A stretch of DNA of 64,000 nt from Azoarcus sp. (GCA_030656215.1 JAUSOD010000046.1:1-64000), one strand, 5' to 3'; shown: positions 1 through 8,560, numbered from the stretch's first letter. The notes: generated from the letters alone by a model not told the origin. Translations and numbers: made by a program.

Positions 1-1
1 C

Positions 2-277
2 GGGATCCAGGACGTGGCCGAAGACCTGGTGGTGCCGATCATGGACTTCCCGATCCGCATCGACCGCGACGCGCTGACGCTGGGTTATGCCGGCGTGTAT
101 GGCTCCTTCCTGCTGTTCGCCAAGCGCGCCGAGAAGAAATACGGCGTACCGGCACGCGACATCCTGGTCGAGATGGGCCGGCGCGGCATGGTCGGCGGGC
201 AGGAGGACATGATCGAGGACACCGCGATGAATCTGGCGCGGGCCCGTGCGGAATTGGCAAAGGGAGTAGCGGCATGA
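2..277 (+). CDS. 4-hydroxy-2-oxovalerate aldolase, C-terminal part (cut by window start)
   Basis: This is the last ~91 residues of the DmpG/BphI/MhpE family aldolase, which splits 4-hydroxy-2-oxovalerate into pyruvate and an aldehyde at the end of the aromatic meta-cleavage pathway. The frame is open from base 2. The tail carries the family's block around [14 protein letters not shown], then [13 protein letters not shown], the usual C-terminal helices of this family. In the family the product aldehyde is passed to an acylating dehydrogenase (DmpF), whose gene would lie upstream of the window. The stop overlaps the next start by four bases (ATGA), so the two genes are translationally coupled. 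The identification is firm for the family; the exact substrate specificity cannot be seen. Confidence 0.9.
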   Translation, partial: GIQDVAEDLVVPIMDFPIRIDRDALTLGYAGVYGSFLLFAKRAEKKYGVPARDILVEMGRRGMVGGQEDMIEDTAMNLARARAELAKGVAA

Positions 278-1062
278 AGCTCGACAAGGCAAGGATAGAA
301 CAACTGGCGATCCGGCTCGAAACCTGCGAGCTGGAGGCGCGCGACACCACCAAGATCACCGACGAGCATCCCGACATGGACTGGGATGACGCCTACGCCA
401 TCCAGGACGAGATCAAGCGCCGCAAGATCGCCCGCGGCGCGCGCATCGTCGGGCTCAAGGCGGGGCTGACCTCGCACGCCAAGATGAAGCAGATGGGGGT
501 GGAAACGCCGGTGTTCGGCTTTCTCGCCGACTACTTCAGCGTCCCCGAAGGCGGCGAGATCGATACCGCCAAGCTGATCCACCCCAAGGTCGAGCCGGAA
601 ATCGCCTTCGTCACCAGGACCGCGCTGAAGGGGCCCGGCTGCCACATCGGCGCGGTGCTCGCCGCCACCGACTTCGTGATCCCGGCAATCGAGATCATCG
701 ACAGCCGCTACCGCGACTTCAAGTTCGACCTGAAGAGCGTGGTCGCCGACAACTGCTCGTCAAGCCGCTTCGTGGTCGGCGGCAAGATGGGCAATGTCGC
801 CGAACTCGATCTGCGCACGATCGGCATCGTGCTCGAGAAGAACGGTGAGCCGGTGGCCTTCGGCGCCGGCGCCGCGGTGCTCGGCCACCCGGCCGCGGCG
901 ATCGCGATGCTGGCCAACATGCTCGGTGAAAAGGGAGAGGAAATCCCCGCCGGTACGCTGATCCTGTCCGGTGGCATCACGGAGGCGGTCGCGGTGCAGC
1001 CGGGCGATGCGGTGACGCTGCGGATGCAGCATCTCGGATCGGTATCGGTCAGGTTCAAGTAA
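274..1062 (+). CDS. dmpH: 4-oxalocrotonate decarboxylase (2-oxo-3-hexenedioate decarboxylase)
   Basis: The 262-residue protein is the normal length for DmpH/XylI of the fumarylacetoacetase-like/hydratase-decarboxylase superfamily. It decarboxylates 2-oxo-3-hexenedioate to 2-hydroxypentadienoate in the oxalocrotonate branch of catechol meta-cleavage. The metal-binding pattern is present: Glu107 and Glu109 in VEPEI and Glu140 in PAIEI, with a lysine in GLKAG near residue 62. Hydratases (DmpE) are close paralogues, but the adjacent tautomerase and aldolase genes favour the decarboxylase. It overlaps the aldolase gene by four bases and is followed 59 bases later by the tautomerase. Function is inferred from family and context. 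Confidence 0.88.
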   Translation: MKLDKARIEQLAIRLETCELEARDTTKITDEHPDMDWDDAYAIQDEIKRRKIARGARIVGLKAGLTSHAKMKQMGVETPVFGFLADYFSVPEGGEIDTAKLIHPKVEPEIAFVTRTALKGPGCHIGAVLAATDFVIPAIEIIDSRYRDFKFDLKSVVADNCSSSRFVVGGKMGNVAELDLRTIGIVLEKNGEPVAFGAGAAVLGHPAAAIAMLANMLGEKGEEIPAGTLILSGGITEAVAVQPGDAVTLRMQHLGSVSVRFK

Positions 1063-1121
1063 GCTCGATGCGGGCCGTGCCCCCACGGCCCGCCCCGCAA
1101 CATCAACATCGGAGCACAACC

Positions 1122-1313
1122 ATGCCCTTTGCCCAGATCTACATGATTGAAGGCCGTACCGAAGAGCAGAAGCGCGCCGTTATCGAGAAGGTGACCGCTG
1201 CGCTGGTCGAAGCCGTCGGCGTGCCGAAGGAAACCGTACGCGTCTGGATCCACGACGTGCCCAAGGAGAACTGGGGCATCGCCGGTACCTCGGCCAAGGA
1301 TCTGGGGCGCTGA
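1122..1313 (+). CDS. dmpI: 4-oxalocrotonate tautomerase
   Basis: A 63-codon gene whose product, after loss of Met1, is the classic ~62-residue 4-OT subunit. The catalytic Pro1 (Met-Pro-Phe start) is present, as is the RVWIHDVPKENWGIAG block seen in XylH/DmpI. It converts 2-hydroxymuconate to 2-oxo-3-hexenedioate, the substrate of the decarboxylase encoded just upstream. The ATG at 1122 follows a GGAG ribosome-binding site at 1111-1114. An upstream in-frame start at 1068 would hide Pro1 and is rejected. It is the last recognisable gene of the meta-cleavage operon here. Confidence 0.93.
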   Translation: MPFAQIYMIEGRTEEQKRAVIEKVTAALVEAVGVPKETVRVWIHDVPKENWGIAGTSAKDLGR

Positions 1314-1357
1314 TGGCACCGTCCCCGACCTGACGCCTCCGAACGAAACCCGCTCCG

Positions 1358-1933
1358 ATGACGAACGATTCCGCCGCTGCACCCGTCACCCGCATCGCCC
1401 GCCGGCGGGCGCGAACCGGCCGCGAGGCCGAGTACGAAACCCTGATTCGGGAGATGTTTGGGCTGATGCGCGGCGTGCCGGGCTTTCTCGGTGCCGACCT
1501 GATCCCGCCCGAACTGCCCGGCGACGACTATCAGGTGGTGGTGCGCTTCGCCTCGGAAGCCGATCTGCAGGCCTGGGACGGCTGCCCCGCTCGCGACGCG
1601 ATCCACCTCCGCCTGCGCGAGGTGGCGGAGGGCGAGCCCGAGTTTCGCAAGCTGAGCGGGCTCGAAGCGTGGTTCACCCCGGCGGTGGTGCCGGCCTCGA
1701 TGCATCCGCCGCGCCTGCGCATGGCTGTGGTGACCTGGCTCGGCATCTTCCCCACGGTGTCGCTGGTGTTGTGGCTGGTGGCGCCGCTGCTCCAAGCGCT
1801 GCCCTTCCTTCCGCGCACTGCGGTGCTGACCGCGATGATCGTGGGGATCATGACCTGGGGCGTGATGCCGCGCTTGACCCGGCTGATGCGAGGCTGGCTA
1901 TCGTCGCAGCCCAAGCCGCAGCCCAAGAGCTGA
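1358..1933 (+). CDS. antibiotic biosynthesis monooxygenase (ABM) domain protein with C-terminal membrane helices
   Basis: The 191-residue protein starts with an ABM-type ferredoxin-like fold (about residues 10-105; note VTRIARRRARTGREAEYE and the FLGADL strand). Two hydrophobic segments follow (about 122-145 and 152-172) and a short Lys/Pro tail. Such ABM-plus-two-helices proteins are common, but their substrate is unknown and the architecture differs from soluble quinone-type ABM monooxygenases. It lies 45 bases after the tautomerase gene on the same strand and could be co-transcribed, though nothing ties it to aromatic degradation. It converges on the EamA transporter gene. Confidence 0.75.
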   Translation: MTNDSAAAPVTRIARRRARTGREAEYETLIREMFGLMRGVPGFLGADLIPPELPGDDYQVVVRFASEADLQAWDGCPARDAIHLRLREVAEGEPEFRKLSGLEAWFTPAVVPASMHPPRLRMAVVTWLGIFPTVSLVLWLVAPLLQALPFLPRTAVLTAMIVGIMTWGVMPRLTRLMRGWLSSQPKPQPKS

Positions 1934-1949
1934 GCGGGACGCCGCGGCG

Positions 1950-2795
1950 CTACTTCCCATGCTGCCGCCCGGTGATGACCAGGGCGATACCGCCCAGTAC
2001 CGCGATCGAGGCGAGCACCAGCCGCGTCGTGATCGCCTCGTCGAGGAACACGGCGCCGCCGAGCGTCGCGATCACCGGCACGCTCAGCTGCACGGTGGCC
2101 GCATTGGTCGCGCGCAGGCCGGGCAGGGCGGTGTACCAGATCGCATAGCCCAGCCCCGAGGCGAGCGCGCCGGAGGCGATCGCATAGCCGATGCCTGCGG
2201 TGTCGAGCGTGGTGCGCGACAGCATCGCCAGACTGAGCGCGGCGGCAAAGGGCAGGGCGCGGATGAAGTTGCCGGCGGTGGCCGCGGTTGCGTTGCTGCC
2301 GCCGCGGCCGCGCAGCGAATAGACGCCCCAGGCGACGCCCGCTGCGATCATCAGCGTGGCGCCCGCGAGGGGCGGGGCCGACAATCCAGGCAGCAGCAAG
2401 CCGATCAGGCCGCCGCAGGCAAGTGCCAGTCCGAGCGTCTGTCGCGGATTGAAGCGCTCGCCGCGAACCATGCCGTAGCCGATCATGGTCGCCTGCACCG
2501 CCCCGAACAGCAGCAGTGCGCCGACCGCGGCGGGCAGGCTGACATAGGCGTAGGAGAAGGCGGCCGCATAGGCGAACAGCGCGAAGCCCGATCGCCAGCT
2601 TCCCTGGCCGCCGATCCCGCCGCCGCGAATCAGCACGATCAGCCACAGCATCAGCGCGCCCGAGGCAATACGGATGGTGGTGAAGCTGGCCGCATCGATA
2701 CCGGTTTCCTTCAGTGCCATGCGGCACAGCAGGGAATTGGCGGCAAAGGCGAGCATCGCCAGCGCGGTCAGCAGCATGACCCGGTTGTGGCTCAT
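1950..2795 (-). CDS. EamA/DMT family transporter
   Basis: A 281-residue integral membrane protein with about ten hydrophobic segments arranged as two EamA halves, typical of the drug/metabolite transporter superfamily (RhaT/YdcZ-like). The second half contains the family-like stretch ATNAATVQLSVPVIATLGG. Its substrate cannot be deduced. The ATG at 2795 is preceded by an AGGA sequence about nine bases upstream. It stands alone between a convergent ABM gene and a co-directional OsmC gene 165 bases upstream. Confidence 0.85.
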   Translation of the reverse strand: MSHNRVMLLTALAMLAFAANSLLCRMALKETGIDAASFTTIRIASGALMLWLIVLIRGGGIGGQGSWRSGFALFAYAAAFSYAYVSLPAAVGALLLFGAVQATMIGYGMVRGERFNPRQTLGLALACGGLIGLLLPGLSAPPLAGATLMIAAGVAWGVYSLRGRGGSNATAATAGNFIRALPFAAALSLAMLSRTTLDTAGIGYAIASGALASGLGYAIWYTALPGLRATNAATVQLSVPVIATLGGAVFLDEAITTRLVLASIAVLGGIALVITGRQHGK

Positions 2796-2960
2796 CGAGG
2801 AGATTCCTGGTGTGTTCAGCCGCTCGCGCGGCCGGCTTGCAGCGCATTTTCGCCGCCCGCCCGGTGCAGCCGGCCGTGGGGACGCCGTCGCGCTGCCCCG
2901 GCACAGGTGGCTAAGGTACGCGAGCGCTCGGTCCGGGTGCGGTCGGGTCGCATTCCGGCA

Positions 2961-3410
2961 TCAGCTCGCCGTGACTGTGACCGCGGCGTTGATCGAGTTG
3001 GCGATGAAACAGTTGCGATGGGCGCCGGCGTGCATCTTTGCCAGGGTGGCCGCATCCGGCTGCTTGTCGCCGCCAAAGCGCACTGTCGGCGACAGCTCGA
3101 TGCGGGTAATCGCCATCTTGCCCTGGGCGTTCTTCTCCAGATGGCCGGTCGGGGTGTCGCGATAGTGCTCGACGGTGTAGCCCTGCAGGTCGGCGATGGC
3201 GAGAAAGGTGAGCATGTGGCAACTGCCGAGGGCGCTCAGCAGCAGTTGCTCGGGGTCGGCGCACTCGGGGTCGCCCTTGTACTCGACCGAGGCTGAAACA
3301 TTTACCGTCTGCCCACCGTTGAGCGTGGCCTGGTGCTTGCGGGAATAGGTTTGGGCGTCGGCCGTATGTGGCGCGCGCTGCCACTCGAGGGTGGTTTGAT
3401 GGACGGACAT
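2961..3410 (-). CDS. OsmC family protein
   Basis: A 149-residue OsmC/Ohr superfamily protein. The two peroxidatic cysteines expected for the fold are visible in ALGSCHMLTFL and in AHRNCFIANSI. OsmC-type proteins reduce organic hydroperoxides; this one is nearer to the general OsmC/YhfA-like group than to classical Ohr. I chose the ATG at 3410 (MSVHQTTLEW) because AGGA sits about seven bases upstream and the residues before it do not look like protein. The longer start at 3482 is therefore rejected. It appears to be a single gene. Confidence 0.85.
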   Translation of the reverse strand: MSVHQTTLEWQRAPHTADAQTYSRKHQATLNGGQTVNVSASVEYKGDPECADPEQLLLSALGSCHMLTFLAIADLQGYTVEHYRDTPTGHLEKNAQGKMAITRIELSPTVRFGGDKQPDAATLAKMHAGAHRNCFIANSINAAVTVTAS

Positions 3411-3515
3411 GAGCATTCCTGTCGATATTTTGGGGTGGGCGGAAACCGAGCCCTGGGGTTCGGACAGTCCGGCTCCCATCATAACGGAGCGGGTGCCCGC
3501 GCAAGAACAGCCGGG

Positions 3516-4739
3516 CTACAGATCCTTGACCATGCTTGCGTTGCGCAAGGCTACCCCGCGCACGACAACATCCTGCTCGGCCTCGATTTCGAACCCGAAT
3601 TGACGGTAAAAGGCTTGCGCCGCGAGGCTGACGTTCGATCGCAGTATTTTCAGGCCGCGCTGCCGGGCATGCGCCTCGATCCTGCGCATCAGGGCCGAGC
3701 CCACCCCCTTGCGCGCGGCGTGACCGGCCACAAAAAACTGATCGATATAGCCGTCCGCCTGGACATCGGCGTAGCCCGCAATCTGCCCGTCGAGCTCCGC
3801 CACGAAAGGCCGGTTGCTGCGCATCAGGGCAATCCAGGCATCCGCCTGATAGTCGTCCGGCGCCCACGCCGCGAGCTGCTCGGGGGTGTAGTGAAGGCGG
3901 GCGATTTCGTGGATGGCCGAACGCATCACCTGCCACAGTGCGCGCTCCTCGCCTTCACGGAACTCGCGAACCGTCAGCGCCGGCCTTGCCGACTGGATGG
4001 ATGAACCCGCTTGGCGCGATGGTTGCCCGGCCCGGAATGGCGTTCGCGTCCGGCTGCGCGCCAGCCATCCGAAAGCCTGCTCGAGCTGCTGGCCGGCGTC
4101 GCCTTCGATGACCTGGTCGTGGGCGAGAACGATGCGCCGCACATCCAGGGTGAGAAGCGCGCTCACGCTGTCGGCAAATGCTGCCTTGTCCCTGATCAGC
4201 GCCTTCAGCGTGGGGGACATGCCTAGCCGCTCGTACACGCCGAGTACGCGGGCCACCAGCCGACTCAGCATGCTGTTGTCCGGCCCGAAGCAGCACAACA
4301 GGTCGGTGAGGATGAGCGTGCCGCTCGACGGGTGGAACCACACCGTCTCGTTCAGCACCGGCAGCCCCTCGATAAAGCTCGCCTGAAGGTCCGGCGCCCA
4401 TTGCGGCGCGGCAGGCGTCCCGAGTACGGCGTATTCCTTGAGCGCCGGACGCTTCTTCGCGAGGCCGTGCGCAACGACGCCGGTGGCGTGCGGAAACGCC
4501 TCCATGAACGGCAGAAAAAACAGGTGATGCGCCTTGTTGGGCGCCACCACGAAGCGGACCGGTCCGATCGCATTCAGTGCGGCAACCAGCGCCGGCGTGG
4601 GCGTGATCGGCGAATGAACCCATAGCGCACCATCGCGCAGGCGCACGACGGTCATGCGGGTGGTGATCGCGAGCGGCCCGAACGACAATGCCTGCTGCGC
4701 GTGCCAGATCTGGTCAGGTACGAGTGTGGTCAGGGGCAT
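3516..4739 (-). CDS. DUF4336 (metallo-beta-lactamase-like) / GNAT acetyltransferase fusion protein
   Basis: A 407-residue two-domain protein. Residues ~1-235 match the DUF4336 pattern, a degraded metallo-beta-lactamase fold (WVHSPITPTPAL, VVAPNKAHHLFFLPF, and LDVRRIVLAHDQVIEG near the end). Residues ~255-405 form a GNAT N-acetyltransferase with the acetyl-CoA loop in FVAGHAARKGVGSALM and the closing AAQAFYRQFGFE. The joining segment (about 236-255) is Arg/Ser/Gln-rich and looks like a linker. The two domains are usually separate proteins. Neither substrate is known. The start MPLTTLVPDQIW at 4739 is preferred over a GTG at 4817 whose leader peptide is not protein-like. Confidence 0.8.
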   Translation of the reverse strand: MPLTTLVPDQIWHAQQALSFGPLAITTRMTVVRLRDGALWVHSPITPTPALVAALNAIGPVRFVVAPNKAHHLFFLPFMEAFPHATGVVAHGLAKKRPALKEYAVLGTPAAPQWAPDLQASFIEGLPVLNETVWFHPSSGTLILTDLLCCFGPDNSMLSRLVARVLGVYERLGMSPTLKALIRDKAAFADSVSALLTLDVRRIVLAHDQVIEGDAGQQLEQAFGWLARSRTRTPFRAGQPSRQAGSSIQSARPALTVREFREGEERALWQVMRSAIHEIARLHYTPEQLAAWAPDDYQADAWIALMRSNRPFVAELDGQIAGYADVQADGYIDQFFVAGHAARKGVGSALMRRIEAHARQRGLKILRSNVSLAAQAFYRQFGFEIEAEQDVVVRGVALRNASMVKDL

Positions 4740-4812
4740 GATTGAACGGTGGTATGTAATGGAGATCGCAGATCTCCGTGACCTTGTCGTAATCGATCGG
4801 CACCTTGCCCAC
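4714..4812 (-). CDS. possible 32-residue leader peptide upstream of the DUF4336-GNAT gene
   Basis: A GTG at 4812 with a strong GGGGGAG ribosome-binding site eight bases upstream opens a 32-codon frame (VGKVPIDYDKVTEICD..). It ends 26 bases inside the start of the DUF4336-GNAT gene. The main gene has only a weak ribosome-binding site of its own, so translational coupling is conceivable. No homologue is recognised, and short frames like this arise by chance, so this is a tentative call. Confidence 0.25.
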   Translation of the reverse strand: MGKVPIDYDKVTEICDLHYIPPFNHAPDHTRT

Positions 4813-4899
4813 GGCACACTCCCCCCAAATGCCCGAGGTTCCAGTTTAGCCGGTGGCGCGGGTGTGTGCGGTGCCGTACACGCCGAGCTTGGCCGCCTC

Positions 4900-5754
4900 C
4901 TAACAGCGGTTGCCGCTCATGCGGGTGAAACCGAGACCGCCATCGCCGCTGCCCGGACGGATGCAGATGGTGATGCCGATCGAGCGGGCCGCCCGGTCGA
5001 TGTCCGGCGGAAAAGGCAGGAAGGGGATGGCGCGATCGATCACCGCCCGGATGAAGGCGATTTCGGCGGCCTGGTCGCCGGCATTGAGTACCTCGAAACT
5101 GCGTAGCGAACCGTCCGGATTCAGCTTGAACCGGATCGCCGCGGGCTGGATGCCAGGGTCTCGCGTATCGCGCTGCACCGCAGTCGCGCTGCGGTTGAGG
5201 TGACGGACCAGTCCGTTGAGATAGCTTTCCAGGCTGAAGGGATGAACCGGCGGTGCATTCGGGCGCATCTCGAGCAAGGCGTCCTCGCTCGCGTCCTGCG
5301 CGGCCATCTGCTGGCCCTGTTCGCGCGCCATGGCCAAGGCGCGCTGGGCGAGGGTCGGTTGCGGGGTTCGTGCCAGGTTATCGAGAAAGTTCTCCATCTC
5401 GGCTTTCTCGGCGGCAGTCCAGGTCGGCGTGTCACTGATGGCACTGGGCGCCTTGGTGGTCGGTGGTTGGGCACGAACGTTGGGCTTGGCGGCGCTTGGC
5501 GTGGAGCGCCTGGCAGGTGTGCGCGTCGGTGCGGCTGGTGGCGCGGGCGGCGTGACGACGGCGGCAGGCTCAGCTTTTGGTACCGTCGGCGCAGGCAGCA
5601 GGCGGGCCTGAATTGGTGAAGGCGCGCCCTGGTCGGCCACCGGCTCGTGACGCGGCAACAGCAACAGGGCCAGATGCAAGCCGCAGGACAGCAGCAGCGC
5701 GAGAAAGGAAGTGCGCCGTTGCCGGGAAAGGAATGGTCGGGGCATCGCCAACAT
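4900..5754 (-). CDS. TonB-like protein with C-terminal TonB/TolA-type domain
   Basis: The 284-residue product has a short basic N-terminus, one membrane anchor (about residues 16-34, FLALLLSCGLHLALLLLP), a Pro/Ala/Thr-rich periplasmic linker (about 40-110) and a compact C-terminal domain. That domain contains RFKLNPDGSLRSFEVLNAG and a PFPPDI segment typical of TonB_C. This is the plan of energy-transducing TonB or TolA-like proteins, but no exbB/exbD genes or TonB-dependent receptor are nearby and the C-terminus is not the canonical YP motif. Role in envelope energy transduction is inferred only. The ATG at 5754 is used; an internal Met4 is also possible. Confidence 0.7.
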   Translation of the reverse strand: MLAMPRPFLSRQRRTSFLALLLSCGLHLALLLLPRHEPVADQGAPSPIQARLLPAPTVPKAEPAAVVTPPAPPAAPTRTPARRSTPSAAKPNVRAQPPTTKAPSAISDTPTWTAAEKAEMENFLDNLARTPQPTLAQRALAMAREQGQQMAAQDASEDALLEMRPNAPPVHPFSLESYLNGLVRHLNRSATAVQRDTRDPGIQPAAIRFKLNPDGSLRSFEVLNAGDQAAEIAFIRAVIDRAIPFLPFPPDIDRAARSIGITICIRPGSGDGGLGFTRMSGNRC

Positions 5755-5794
5755 TCTAATCGAACCCGGTTAGCGTCCCGGTGACGCCAGCCTC

Positions 5795-6706
5795 CTAGGC
5801 GCCGGCGGTAGGGAAGATCTCTTCGCGCGCAACCCGGGTCATGGCCACCATGGCCGGATGTGTCAGGCGCCGGGCGGTGGTGATCAGGTAGAGTTGCTCG
5901 CGGACATCGGGCAGTTCTCCCAGGCACTCGACCTTGTACTGTTGGCAGATGAAGTCCGAGATTGCCGTCGGTGCAACGAACAGTCCCTCGCCTTCCTGTC
6001 CAAACGCCTTCAGTAGCGCAAGGTCGTCGAACTCGGCGACCATTTTCGGTATCAGCCGGTTCGCAGCCAGCCACTGCACCAGACCGGTCCGGAACGCGAC
6101 ATCCTCTCCCGGCATCAAGAATGGTGCGCCATCAATCAGCGCGGGAAACGTGCCCTTGAGCCGTGCGCGCAGTCCGGGCGCGCCAAACAGGGACATCGTG
6201 CTTTCTCCCAGGAGGTGGCTGAATGCCCGCACCGATACATTCGGAGGCATCGGTCGGTCGGCGAGAACCGCATCAAGGGCGTGGATTGCCAGATCAGCCA
6301 GCAACGGAGCCAGTCGCCCTTCGTGGCAAACCAGTTTGATGCTGTCACCCAGATGCAAGGTGGGCTTGAGCAGGCGTGACGCCACGGATTTCGGTACCGA
6401 GTCGGCGATTCCGATGGTCAGGCGCAGCACCCGATGGTCGGATGGATTACGCAGCATTTCCAGCGCATCGTTGCCCAGCGAGAATATCCCGTCGGCGTAG
6501 CCGAGCAGTTTTTTGCCCACGTCAGTCAGTTCAAGCCGACGCCCCTTGCGATCGAACAACTGTAAGCCGAGCGACGCCTCGAATTGAGAGAGCTGACCGC
6601 TTATCGTGTGGGCCGTCAAATGCAGCTGCTCACTGGCACGAGTAATGCTGCCGGCCTTGGCGACCATCCAGAAATACTGCAGGTGCTTGTAGTTGAGTGT
6701 TCGCAT
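5795..6706 (-). CDS. nhaR: NhaR-type LysR family transcriptional regulator
   Basis: A 303-residue LysR-family regulator. The winged helix-turn-helix spans about residues 5-62 (NYKHLQYFWMVAKAGSITRASEQLHL), followed by the inducer-binding domain. The opening NYKHLQYFW and the VASRLLKP and FALLK-like blocks are characteristic of NhaR, the Na+-responsive activator of nhaA. In NhaR from E. coli the targets are nhaA and pga biofilm genes; neither gene is next to it here. The divergent neighbour is a TerB-like gene 119 bases away, which may share its control region. Family assignment is good, target genes unknown. Confidence 0.8.
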   Translation of the reverse strand: MRTLNYKHLQYFWMVAKAGSITRASEQLHLTAHTISGQLSQFEASLGLQLFDRKGRRLELTDVGKKLLGYADGIFSLGNDALEMLRNPSDHRVLRLTIGIADSVPKSVASRLLKPTLHLGDSIKLVCHEGRLAPLLADLAIHALDAVLADRPMPPNVSVRAFSHLLGESTMSLFGAPGLRARLKGTFPALIDGAPFLMPGEDVAFRTGLVQWLAANRLIPKMVAEFDDLALLKAFGQEGEGLFVAPTAISDFICQQYKVECLGELPDVREQLYLITTARRLTHPAMVAMTRVAREEIFPTAGA

Positions 6707-6825
6707 GGTGTCGAGATAGATCGAAAAAACCGATGAATGCAGGCATTAGATTCGATTTTTATGATTTCTAAAAGGGTCGTACTCTTCTTCCTGCAGTTCA
6801 TCACCCACCTACTGGAGAAACCACG

Positions 6826-7269
6826 ATGCGTAATTACGAAACTGATAGCGCCCATGCCGTGGCACGTATTCTGTCGCTCGCCTTGCTTGCAGATGGTGGT
6901 ATCGACAAGTCCGAAATCGACTGGATTGCCCAGTCAAATGTTATGGACCGACTCGGCATTCAGCCCCCGGTTTTCGACGAGGTCATGCAGGACTTCTACG
7001 AGGACGTGATGACCAGCGCGGATTACTTCGATGCAGTGCAGTTCCGTCTGACGCCGGATACCATGGACGCACTGCTCGACGAAATTGCCGACCCTGACAG
7101 CCAAAACACCATGTTGAGCATCATGCTCGATGCGACCTGCGCGGATGGAAGCCTGAGCGACGGCGAGCGCGAACTTCTGGCGCGTGCGATCGAACGCTGG
7201 GGTGGAGCCTGCGGCTGGCCGGTCAGGCTTGGCAGCCCTCATGCACGACCCGTTGGTGGGCAGGCCTGA
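6826..7269 (+). CDS. TerB-like small acidic protein
   Basis: A 147-residue acidic helical protein resembling the TerB/DjlA-N fold. It has two repeats of the type seen in this family, SLALLADGGIDKSEIDWI and MLDATCADGSLSDGEREL, each a DG-x-D/S-x-x-E metal-binding-like loop. TerB-fold proteins bind divalent cations and are found in stress and membrane-associated complexes; the role here is unknown. The ATG at 6826 follows a GGAG site. The last ~24 residues (Gly/Arg/Pro-rich) do not look like the family and may be a drifted or shifted C-terminus. A GGCAGG/CCTGCC hairpin lies over the stop (7259-7280). Confidence 0.65.
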   Translation: MRNYETDSAHAVARILSLALLADGGIDKSEIDWIAQSNVMDRLGIQPPVFDEVMQDFYEDVMTSADYFDAVQFRLTPDTMDALLDEIADPDSQNTMLSIMLDATCADGSLSDGERELLARAIERWGGACGWPVRLGSPHARPVGGQA

Positions 7270-7316
7270 CCACGCCTGCCTGATACGTTCGAGTACCTGG
7301 CACGCGAGGGCAAACC

Positions 7317-7778
7317 ATGAAACAGAATCGCCACGCCGGAGAAGGCCACCTTGAGACTGAGCACGACGATTGGTTGGTGGCCTCGCTCAACAAGGTGATT
7401 CGTCAGGCGATCCGCGCGCTGGCGGTTCTGATGATGTTCGTGATCCTGTTGTGTGTCGCGGATGTGGGGCTTGTACTGTACGAAAAGCTCTCCAGTCCGC
7501 CCATCATGCTGCTGGATCTGAATGACATCTTCGTCGTCTTTGCCGCCTTTCTTGCCGTGTTGATTGCGATCGAGATCTTTGCCAACATCACCCTGTATTT
7601 GCGCGACGATGTAATTCATGTGAAGTTGGTCGTCGCAACCGCACTGATGGCGATTGCACGCAAGGTCATCGTACTCGACGCCGAAACGCTGACGCCCGAG
7701 TATCTTTACGGTGTGGGCGTCGTGGTACTGGCGTTGGGAATCACCTACTGGCTGGTCTCGGGCCGGGCACGAACCTGA
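7317..7778 (+). CDS. psiE: phosphate-starvation-inducible PsiE family membrane protein
   Basis: A 153-residue protein with four hydrophobic segments (about residues 32-54, 63-87, 100-115 and 126-147) and the PsiE family core: DLNDIFVVFAAFLAVLIAIEIF, then HVKLVVATALMAIARKVIVLD. PsiE proteins are inner-membrane proteins of unknown biochemical function, some induced by phosphate starvation. No Pho box is evident upstream. The ATG at 7317 follows GAGGG. It may be co-transcribed with the TerB-like gene 47 bases upstream and converges on the DUF4395 gene. Confidence 0.85.
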   Translation: MKQNRHAGEGHLETEHDDWLVASLNKVIRQAIRALAVLMMFVILLCVADVGLVLYEKLSSPPIMLLDLNDIFVVFAAFLAVLIAIEIFANITLYLRDDVIHVKLVVATALMAIARKVIVLDAETLTPEYLYGVGVVVLALGITYWLVSGRART

Positions 7779-7799
7779 ACAGAAAGGACGGAGCCGGGG

Positions 7800-8219
7800 T
7801 CAGGCTCCCCGTACCTTGTACCACAGAGCGTAAGCCCAGCAGGCGGCGCAGAATCCGCTGGCCAGGTCGATGAAGGCAAACACCATCAGGATGGCGGCCG
7901 GATAAATGCCAAGGCTGGACCCCATCATCCACGTGATCGACATGACCAGACCGGCAATGGCGACCAGTTTGTCGGCGAACATCTTGGCGCCGGCATTGAC
8001 CTTGGCGGCCAGGTTCATTTTTGCGGTTGTCGCCTCGAACAGCTTGTAGGACGGACATTTGTGCGGTGACACGAAGCCGCGCAACAGACCGCCCAGGGCG
8101 AGAATGACGGCCACCCACTGGTACGGCGTAAAGAGATAGATCGCACTGATCGCCAACGTGACCGCGGCCTGAAAACGATAGGCATTCGAACAGACCGGTG
8201 CAATGTCAAAGCGCAGCAT
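7800..8219 (-). CDS. DUF4395 family membrane protein
   Basis: A 139-residue protein with about four membrane segments and the DUF4395 hallmarks: an early Cys-x-x-x-Tyr element (APVCSNAYRFQAAVTL), a middle YQWVAVILALGGLLRGF helix, and a Cys-rich final helix (DLASGFCAACWAYALWY). Some relatives occur beside thioredoxin-like or rhodanese genes, so a redox role of the cysteines is possible but not shown. The ATG at 8219 has GGAG eight bases upstream. A TATAAT sequence on the minus strand (8253-8258) is a plausible -10 element, though no good -35 pairs with it. Confidence 0.8.
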   Translation of the reverse strand: MLRFDIAPVCSNAYRFQAAVTLAISAIYLFTPYQWVAVILALGGLLRGFVSPHKCPSYKLFEATTAKMNLAAKVNAGAKMFADKLVAIAGLVMSITWMMGSSLGIYPAAILMVFAFIDLASGFCAACWAYALWYKVRGA

Positions 8220-8273
8220 GGGAACACTCCAAGAGCCGATTCAAGGTGTCTGATTATATAACCATATGCTTAT

Positions 8274-8459
8274 GTGTGTGTTATGGGGGCGTTGAAATTC
8301 CTGTCTTTCACACCGATCAACGACGTCGTGCCAGAGAAGCGCGCCGTCACACCGGACACCGCCCTGCGGCGGCTGCGCGACTTCGACAATACGCCGGAAT
8401 TCTGGCTGAACCTGCAAACGGCCGATGAGCTGAAGTGCGCCGCCATTAACACAGCATGA
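8274..8459 (+). pseudogene. HigA-type antitoxin relic (C-terminal half only)
   Basis: A 61-codon frame whose second half (VTPDTALRRLRDFDNTPEFWLNLQTADELK) closely follows the end of HigA/VapI-type XRE antitoxins, where the family reads TADTALRLARxFGTSPEFWLNLQ. The N-terminal recognition helices of the helix-turn-helix are missing and the first ~25 residues are unrelated. No HigB toxin frame is seen on either side. It is best read as the decayed remains of a toxin-antitoxin locus. It sits in an A+T-rich pocket after the DUF4395 gene start. Confidence 0.6.
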
Positions 8460-8560
8460 AGATCGAGCGGGAAGTCAGGCCCACGGCCGAGGCCGCGTAA
8501 CTGGCAGTTCGACCCGCTCTGTTGCTCGACCGGCTCCACCATTCCCAACCCATCCCCCGA

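Noticed and set aside
5795-6706. NhaR regulator as part of an nhaA operon
   Set aside because: No NhaA-type antiporter lies next to it; the antiporter at 59951 is of the NhaP2 type and far away.
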